A stretch of 64,000 nucleotides of DNA. Source: Dyadobacter chenhuakuii. Its GTDB lineage: Bacteria > Bacteroidota > Bacteroidia > Cytophagales > Spirosomataceae. How positions within the stretch are numbered: the first letter of the stretch is position 1; each line of letters begins with the position of its first letter. Below, in pieces: positions 59,135 to 64,000 of the stretch. The notes below the pieces were generated by a model, which searched no databases, was not told where the DNA came from, and saw nothing but the letters and a program-made list of their open reading frames with translations. The position numbers and the translations under genes were made by a program. The stretch is from the NCBI RefSeq assembly GCF_023821985.2, contig NZ_CP098805.1, positions 4,522,501-4,586,500 on the forward strand. Direction: 5' to 3'.

Positions 59135-60895
59135 ATGGGATTTAATGAAAATCAAACACAAACAATGCAGGTGATCGAGCCGGTGGCTTCGATTGCTAAG
59201 CCGGAGTTGATCAATGGTTCACATGCGGTGATCCAGTCGCTGATCGCGGAAGGGGTTGAGACCATTTTCGGTTATCCGGGTGGGGCGATCATGCCGGTGT
59301 ATGACGCGATTTATGATTATCAGGATCAGGTTAACCACATTCTGGTGCGTCATGAGCAAGGTGCGGCGCATGCAGCGGAGGGTTTCGCGCGCATTACGGG
59401 TGAGGTGGGCGTGTGCCTCGTAACTTCCGGCCCGGGAGCAACGAATCTTGTAACCGGGATTGCTGATGCGATAATCGACTCAACACCAATGGTTTGCATT
59501 GTTGGTCAGGTGGCTTCTCATTTGCTGGGAACGGATGCATTCCAGGAAACTGATGTAATGGGCGTTACCATTCCAATCACGAAATGGAATTACCAGATTA
59601 CCAATGCGGATGAAGTTCCTGAGATCATTGCAAAAGCATTTTATATAGCAAAATCCGGTCGTCCGGGACCTGTCCTGATCGACATTACAAAGGATGCGCA
59701 GCAGAAATTGATGACGCGGCCATTTGTTCACAAAAAATGTGAAAAACTGGTTAGCTATCACCCACGCTTGTCTCCGAAAGAAGAGCAGGTTGCAGCGGCT
59801 GCCAAACTGATTAACAATGCAAAACGCCCATTCCTGTTCTTCGGACATGGTGTACAGATTGCGAATGCAGAAGCGGAATTGATCCAATTCATTGAAAAAA
59901 CAGACATTCCAGCGGCTTCGACATTACTCGGACTTTCTTCCGTTTCATGCGACCATCCTAATTATGTAGGCTGGCTTGGAATGCATGGAAATTACGGAAC
60001 TAATGTGTTGACCAACCAATGCGACGTCATTATTGCAGTCGGAATGCGCTTCGATGACCGCGTTACGGGTGATTTGAGCCGCTATGCGAAGCAGGCGAAG
60101 GTCGTTCACATTGAAATTGACCCTGCGGAAATTGACAAGATCGTGAAAGCGGACGCACCGGTTGTAGGTGATGCCAAACGGGCGCTTGAAATGTTGCTTC
60201 CATTGGTTAAAGAAAATAATCACGAAGCATGGCGCGAGGAATTTAAAAGATACGATGCAATTGAGGATCAGAAAATTACGCAGCCAGAACTTGCTCCGAC
60301 AACGGAAAAGATCAAAATGGCTGAAGTGATCCGCACGCTTTCAGATAAAACAAAAGGCGAAGCAGTGATTGTAGCCGACGTTGGCCAGCACCAGATGATG
60401 ACTGCGCGTTATTATCAGTTCAAAAAAGCGAACTCTTTTATTACTTCCGGTGGACTAGGGACAATGGGTTTTGCATTGCCTGCCTCATTTGGTGCAAAAG
60501 TAGGAGCGCCTGATCGTGAGGTTGTTGCGATTATTGGCGACGGTTGTTTCCAAATGACGATCCAGGAATTGGGAACCATCGCACAGAGCGGTTTGCCGGT
60601 TAAGATCATCATTTTGAATAACAACTTCCTTGGAATGGTGCGCCAGTGGCAACAGCTCTTCCACCAGAAACGCTATTCATTTGTGGAACTTCAAAACCCG
60701 GATTTCATCACCATAGCAAAAGGTTTTGGCATCGACGGACACACGTGCGGCGCGAGGGAGAATTTGAATGATTCGCTGGATAAAATGCTGGCTTCCGATA
60801 AGCCTTATTTGTTGGAAGTGTTGGTAGAAAAAGAAGAAAATGTGTTCCCAATGGTTCCAACCGGAGCTTGCGTGGCAGATATCAGATTGGAATAA
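59135..60895 (+). CDS. ilvB: Acetolactate synthase, large (catalytic) subunit
   Basis: A 586-residue thiamine-diphosphate enzyme joining pyruvate with pyruvate or 2-oxobutyrate. The catalytic Glu is in FGYPGGAIMPVYD/HILVRHEQGAAHAAEG near 45-80, the FAD-contacting region mid-protein (GMRFDDRVTGD), and the ThDP/Mg motif IIGDGCFQMTIQELGTIA near 465-482 followed by KIIILNNNFLG. A GAGG-like ribosome binding site (near 59128) precedes the ATG. It is followed 18 bases later by its regulatory subunit. Confidence 0.96.
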   Translation: MGFNENQTQTMQVIEPVASIAKPELINGSHAVIQSLIAEGVETIFGYPGGAIMPVYDAIYDYQDQVNHILVRHEQGAAHAAEGFARITGEVGVCLVTSGPGATNLVTGIADAIIDSTPMVCIVGQVASHLLGTDAFQETDVMGVTIPITKWNYQITNADEVPEIIAKAFYIAKSGRPGPVLIDITKDAQQKLMTRPFVHKKCEKLVSYHPRLSPKEEQVAAAAKLINNAKRPFLFFGHGVQIANAEAELIQFIEKTDIPAASTLLGLSSVSCDHPNYVGWLGMHGNYGTNVLTNQCDVIIAVGMRFDDRVTGDLSRYAKQAKVVHIEIDPAEIDKIVKADAPVVGDAKRALEMLLPLVKENNHEAWREEFKRYDAIEDQKITQPELAPTTEKIKMAEVIRTLSDKTKGEAVIVADVGQHQMMTARYYQFKKANSFITSGGLGTMGFALPASFGAKVGAPDREVVAIIGDGCFQMTIQELGTIAQSGLPVKIIILNNNFLGMVRQWQQLFHQKRYSFVELQNPDFITIAKGFGIDGHTCGARENLNDSLDKMLASDKPYLLEVLVEKEENVFPMVPTGACVADIRLE

Positions 60896-60913
60896 AATAG
60901 ACATTAATTGATC

Positions 60914-61447
60914 ATGACAACATACACCATTTGTGTTTTTACAGAAAATACGATTGGTATTCTGAACAAGATTACCACCATTCTGACACGCAGACGCATT
61001 AATATCGATAGTCTTACGGTTTCTGAGACGGAGCGTAAGGGTATTTCAAGGTTTACCATCGTCATTCGCCATGAGTCCCGCGACGCAGTTGAAAAGCTCG
61101 TCCGCCAGATCCGTAAGGTGATTGAAGTGCTGGCTGTTTTTGGTTATCTCAATGATGATATTGCTTACAATGAGATCGCATTGTTTAAAATCTCAACGCC
61201 AATTGGTGCAAAACCACTTGACATTGAGACCATTAACAAGACTTATAAAGCCTGGGTCGTTTACTGGCATTTGACTTATGTGATCATTCAGAAGACGGGC
61301 ACGGAAGAAGAAATTTTTGAATTCTTTGACTATATCAAACCACACGAAATCCTTGAATTTGTAAGATCAGGACGTGTTGCAGTGAGTAAATCGCCTCAGA
61401 CGCTTGTGGATTACCTTCCTGAGGCTGAGTGGGAGTATTATCAGTAA
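60914..61447 (+). CDS. ilvN: Acetolactate synthase, small (regulatory) subunit
   Basis: A 177-residue regulatory partner that carries valine feedback and activates IlvB. An N-terminal ACT domain (TYTICVFTENTIGILNKITT, residues 3-22, then NIDSLTVSETERKGISRFTI) is followed by a C-terminal domain typical of ALS small subunits (IKPHEILEFVRSGRVAVSKS). The ATG at 60914 is chosen; a TTG 6 bases earlier is the only extension. The symbol ilvH is also used for this family. Confidence 0.93.
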   Translation: MTTYTICVFTENTIGILNKITTILTRRRINIDSLTVSETERKGISRFTIVIRHESRDAVEKLVRQIRKVIEVLAVFGYLNDDIAYNEIALFKISTPIGAKPLDIETINKTYKAWVVYWHLTYVIIQKTGTEEEIFEFFDYIKPHEILEFVRSGRVAVSKSPQTLVDYLPEAEWEYYQ

Positions 61448-61508
61448 CCGGTCAACTTTACCTAATATTGTTTTTAAATCGAGTAATCAATAATCCAATC
61501 AATAATCA

Positions 61509-62555
61509 ATGGCAAAATTAAATTTCGGCGGGGTCGAAGAAGAAGTAGTAACCCGTGAAGAATTTCCTCTTGAAAAGGCACGTGAAGTACTTTCTAATGA
61601 AACCATAGCTGTAATTGGTTACGGCGTACAAGGCCCAGGCCAAAGCTTGAACATGCGTGACAACGGATTCAATGTGATCGTTGGACAGCGCAAAGGAGGT
61701 AAGTCGTGGGACAAAGCCGTTGCTGACGGATGGGTTCCTGGCGAAACACTTTTCGAATTGGAAGAAGCATTGGCAAAAGGAACAATCATTTGTTACCTGC
61801 TTTCTGACGCCGCTCAAATTGAATTATGGCCAACTGTTAAGGCTAACCTTACTGCCGGAAAATCGTTGTATTTCTCACATGGTTTCGGTGTAACTTACAA
61901 AGATCAAACTGGAATTATTCCTCCTGCGGATGTAGACGTGTATTTGGTTGCTCCAAAAGGATCAGGAACTTCACTTCGCCGCTTGTTCGTGGAAGGAAAA
62001 GGCTTGAACTCTTCTTTTGCAATATTCCAGGATGCAACTGGCAAAGCGCGTGAGAAATGCATCGCAATGGGAATTGGTGTTGGTTCAGGATATTTGTTCG
62101 AAACTGATTTCTACCGTGAAGTTACGTCTGACCTTACAGGCGAGCGTGGAACATTAATGGGCGCTATCCAGGGAATTTTCGCAGCACAATACGAAGTGCT
62201 TCGCTCAAACGGACACTCTCCATCAGAAGCATTCAACGAAACAGTTGAAGAATTGACGCAATCATTGATGCCATTGGTTGCTGAAAACGGCATGGACTGG
62301 ATGTACGCAAACTGCTCTACAACAGCACAACGCGGTGCATTGGATTGGTGGAAACCATTCCGTGACGCTACTAAGCCTGTTTTCGAGCAACTTTACAACT
62401 CCGTAAAAAGCGGCGAGCAAGCAAATATCTCTATTACACGTAACTCGCAATCGGATTACCGTGTGAAATTGGAAGAAGAACTGGCTGAGCTTCGTGAATC
62501 AGAAATGTGGAGAGCCGGCAAAACTGTTCGCAGCCTGCGCCCAGAGAATAATTAA
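61509..62555 (+). CDS. ilvC: Ketol-acid reductoisomerase
   Basis: A 348-residue NAD(P)H-dependent enzyme for the second common step of Val/Ile synthesis. The nucleotide-binding AVIGYGVQGPGQSLNMRDNG lies near residues 34-53, with VGQRKGGKSWDKA setting the cofactor preference; VAPKGSGTSLRRLFVEGKGL near 150-169 and the Mg-binding Asp/Glu in SDLTGERGTLMG near 209-220 and FNETVEELTQSLMP near 245 follow. An 11-base direct repeat lies just before the ATG. The protein has the short (class I-like) length. Confidence 0.95.
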   Translation: MAKLNFGGVEEEVVTREEFPLEKAREVLSNETIAVIGYGVQGPGQSLNMRDNGFNVIVGQRKGGKSWDKAVADGWVPGETLFELEEALAKGTIICYLLSDAAQIELWPTVKANLTAGKSLYFSHGFGVTYKDQTGIIPPADVDVYLVAPKGSGTSLRRLFVEGKGLNSSFAIFQDATGKAREKCIAMGIGVGSGYLFETDFYREVTSDLTGERGTLMGAIQGIFAAQYEVLRSNGHSPSEAFNETVEELTQSLMPLVAENGMDWMYANCSTTAQRGALDWWKPFRDATKPVFEQLYNSVKSGEQANISITRNSQSDYRVKLEEELAELRESEMWRAGKTVRSLRPENN

Positions 62556-62569
62556 TCAGATTTTTTTCT

Positions 62570-62595
62570 TTGCCGTTGGCTTAAGCCAACGGCAA
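62570..62595 (+). other. Perfect hairpin between ilvC and ilvA
   Basis: TTGCCGTTGGC (62570-62580) pairs with GCCAACGGCAA (62585-62595) over 11 bp with a TTAA loop. There is no T-run after it, so it is more likely an mRNA-stabilising or processing structure than a strong terminator. Confidence 0.65.
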
Positions 62596-62654
62596 TTGAG
62601 AATATAGAGAAATTTGAAGCTTTGCAGCATGCAAGGCTTTTTTCATTAACAGCA

Positions 62655-63911
62655 ATGGATACAGCTCACTCCGCTCCGACATTAGACAACATTTTCCTCG
62701 CCGCTGAAAGGCTTCGAGGCATCATTAACCACACGCCAATCTTTTATAATGCACATCTTTCAGAGCAATATCAGGCTAATATTTACCTGAAAAGGGAAGA
62801 TCTGCAAACAGTGCGTTCCTACAAAATTCGGGGCGCGTATAACAAAATGGCAAGCATGTCCGCAGAGGCACTTGCGGGCGGGGTCGTGTGTGCGAGCGCA
62901 GGCAACCATGCACAAGGCGTAGCATACGCATGCAAGAAAATGCAGGTTAAAGGAGCGATTTTCATGCCTACAACCACGCCAGCACAGAAAGTAAAACAAG
63001 TTAGACTGTTTGGTCAGGAATGGATCGAGATTCACTTGGTAGGCGATACTTATGACGATGCCTATTATGCCTCCAAAGAATATCAAACCTTGAATAATGC
63101 CGTCTTTGTGCATCCATTTGATGATTTGCAAGTAATTGAAGGCCAGGGAACTGTGGGTTTGGAAATTTTCAAAGACGCTGATTTTAAGATTGACTATTTG
63201 CTGATGGCGATTGGTGGCGGTGGTTTGGCTTCGGGTATTTCAACCGTTTTCAAACAACTTTCGCCCAAAACAAAGCTGATAGGCGTAGAACCCGAAGGTT
63301 CACCAACCATGTATCAATCCATGCAGGAGGGGCACGTCGTTACTTTGGAGCACATTGATAAATTTGTTGACGGTGCGGCGGTTCGCAGGGCTGGGGAGAT
63401 CACATTTGAAATTTGCAGTAAAAGTCTGGATAAAGTGATCCTCGTTCCGGAAGGCAAAGTTTGCTCATCCATTTTGCAGCTTTATAACGAAGAAGCCATC
63501 GTTGCAGAGCCCGCAGGTGCGCTCACGGTTGCAGCATTGGATTTAATAAAAGAAGAAATAAAAGGCAAGAATGTCGTCGCATTGATCAGTGGAGGCAATA
63601 ATGACATTACCAGAACCGAAGAAATCAAAGAGCGCTCGTTGCTCTACGAAGGCTTAAAACATTACTTCATCATCCGTTTCCCTCAACGCTCCGGCGCATT
63701 CCGCGAATTTCTAAATGTCCTCGGACCAAACGACGACATTGCAAGATTCGAATATGTCAAGAAAACCAACCGTGAGCAAGGCCCCGCATTAGTCGGCATC
63801 GAGCTAAAAAACCGTGAAGACTTTGCACCATTAATCGAAAGAATGGATGCTAATCGGGTGGTTTATGAATATTTGAATGACCAGCCGGATCTGTTTCAAT
63901 TTATGGTTTAA
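62655..63911 (+). CDS. ilvA: Threonine dehydratase, biosynthetic (short form with one ACT-like domain)
   Basis: A 418-residue PLP enzyme converting threonine to 2-oxobutyrate, the entry to isoleucine. The PLP lysine is in SYKIRGAYNKMA near residues 54-65, the phosphate loop in LMAIGGGGLASGIST near 183-197, and AGNHAQGVAYA near 86-96 is typical. The C-terminus (about 330-418, from YFIIRFPQRSGAFREFL) is a single ACT-like regulatory domain, shorter than the double one of E. coli IlvA; isoleucine control is inferred. The ATG at 62655 is chosen over a TTG at 62622. Last recognised gene of the operon. Confidence 0.94.
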   Translation: MDTAHSAPTLDNIFLAAERLRGIINHTPIFYNAHLSEQYQANIYLKREDLQTVRSYKIRGAYNKMASMSAEALAGGVVCASAGNHAQGVAYACKKMQVKGAIFMPTTTPAQKVKQVRLFGQEWIEIHLVGDTYDDAYYASKEYQTLNNAVFVHPFDDLQVIEGQGTVGLEIFKDADFKIDYLLMAIGGGGLASGISTVFKQLSPKTKLIGVEPEGSPTMYQSMQEGHVVTLEHIDKFVDGAAVRRAGEITFEICSKSLDKVILVPEGKVCSSILQLYNEEAIVAEPAGALTVAALDLIKEEIKGKNVVALISGGNNDITRTEEIKERSLLYEGLKHYFIIRFPQRSGAFREFLNVLGPNDDIARFEYVKKTNREQGPALVGIELKNREDFAPLIERMDANRVVYEYLNDQPDLFQFMV

Positions 63912-63913
63912 AA

Positions 63914-64000
63914 ATGCTCCGCGTCCCTTCCGATATCAGCTCCCAGGAATTTGAATCTTTAAAGATTCAGGATATGACTTTTGTTGCCTATCGCAACGAA
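63914..64000 (+). CDS. Start of an unidentified gene (5' partial)
   Basis: An ATG at 63914, three bases after the ilvA stop, opens a frame that stays open for 29 codons to the window edge (MLRVPSDISSQEF...). Its close spacing suggests it belongs to the ilv transcript. Too little is visible to name it. Confidence 0.5.
   Translation, partial: MLRVPSDISSQEFESLKIQDMTFVAYRNE

Overview
The window looks like a chromosomal segment of a gliding-type Bacteroidota, most probably order Cytophagales (family Spirosomaceae; Dyadobacter is my best guess, not proven). Sequence reasons: gldG and gldJ homologues, a PorP/SprF-type protein beside a giant protein with a gliding-motility-type (type B) C-terminal sorting domain, an animal/fungal-type (GT3) glycogen synthase, promoter-like TTTG/TAnnTTTG boxes, few Shine-Dalgarno sequences, and typical Bacteroidota versions of nuoD, mfd, asd and the ilv genes. 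The core content is housekeeping; there is no prophage, insertion sequence or CRISPR array.

Layout. 1-960: the 3' end of an rRNA operon (23S, a degenerate 5S fragment, a complete 5S, two related terminators) and a tRNA-Leu(CAG) facing it. 1-14.2 kb, mostly minus strand: MBL/beta-CASP hydrolase, hpt, (TPR protein on plus), M20 dipeptidase, plsY, a 1560-residue exported protein of unknown function, prmA, glycogen synthase. 14.5-24.9 kb: GHL10-type glycosidase and a solitary nuoD, asd, 5-formyl-THF cyclo-ligase, icd, a BamA/TamA-like barrel, a RelE-type toxin-antitoxin pair, an aspartate-type aminotransferase and a PaaE-like reductase. 25.0-37.1 kb, minus strand: a BlaR1/BlaI-like membrane peptidase and repressor pair with three palindromic operators, dnaN, gldG, a PhyH dioxygenase, a DUF1080 protein, rnr, an exonuclease, lipB. 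37.2-41.5 kb: a second TA pair, yraN, an AraC regulator divergent from a PhyH dioxygenase plus rhaM, a barstar-like protein, pnuC. 41.8-57.1 kb: mfd, gldJ, comF, pyrC, a Nudix hydrolase, ruvB, the type B CTD protein with its divergent SprF-like partner, a NIPSNAP protein, a quinone-oxidoreductase-like MDR, murQ. 57.2-64 kb: the branched-chain amino acid operon ilvD-ilvB-ilvN-ilvC-ilvA and the start of one more gene.

The most striking signal is the leader of the ilv operon (about 57235-57391). A 15-codon leader peptide (MKIILIVPVLFLVTR), with 9 of 15 residues Ile, Leu or Val, ends just before two mutually exclusive RNA structures: a perfect 10-bp antiterminator and a terminator hairpin followed by a T-run. 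This is the layout of ribosome-mediated transcription attenuation, read directly from the sequence in a phylum where such leaders are little studied.

Other points worth a look are three BlaI-type operators (TACGA-N6-TCGTA), a promoter/tandem repeat/terminator cassette in front of mfd, 8-bp direct repeats 21 bp apart between the AraC regulator and its divergent dioxygenase, a partial 5S rRNA duplication, a small family of intergenic palindromic repeats, and gldG without gldF beside it. Function calls rest on recognised motifs and family resemblance; no database search was possible.
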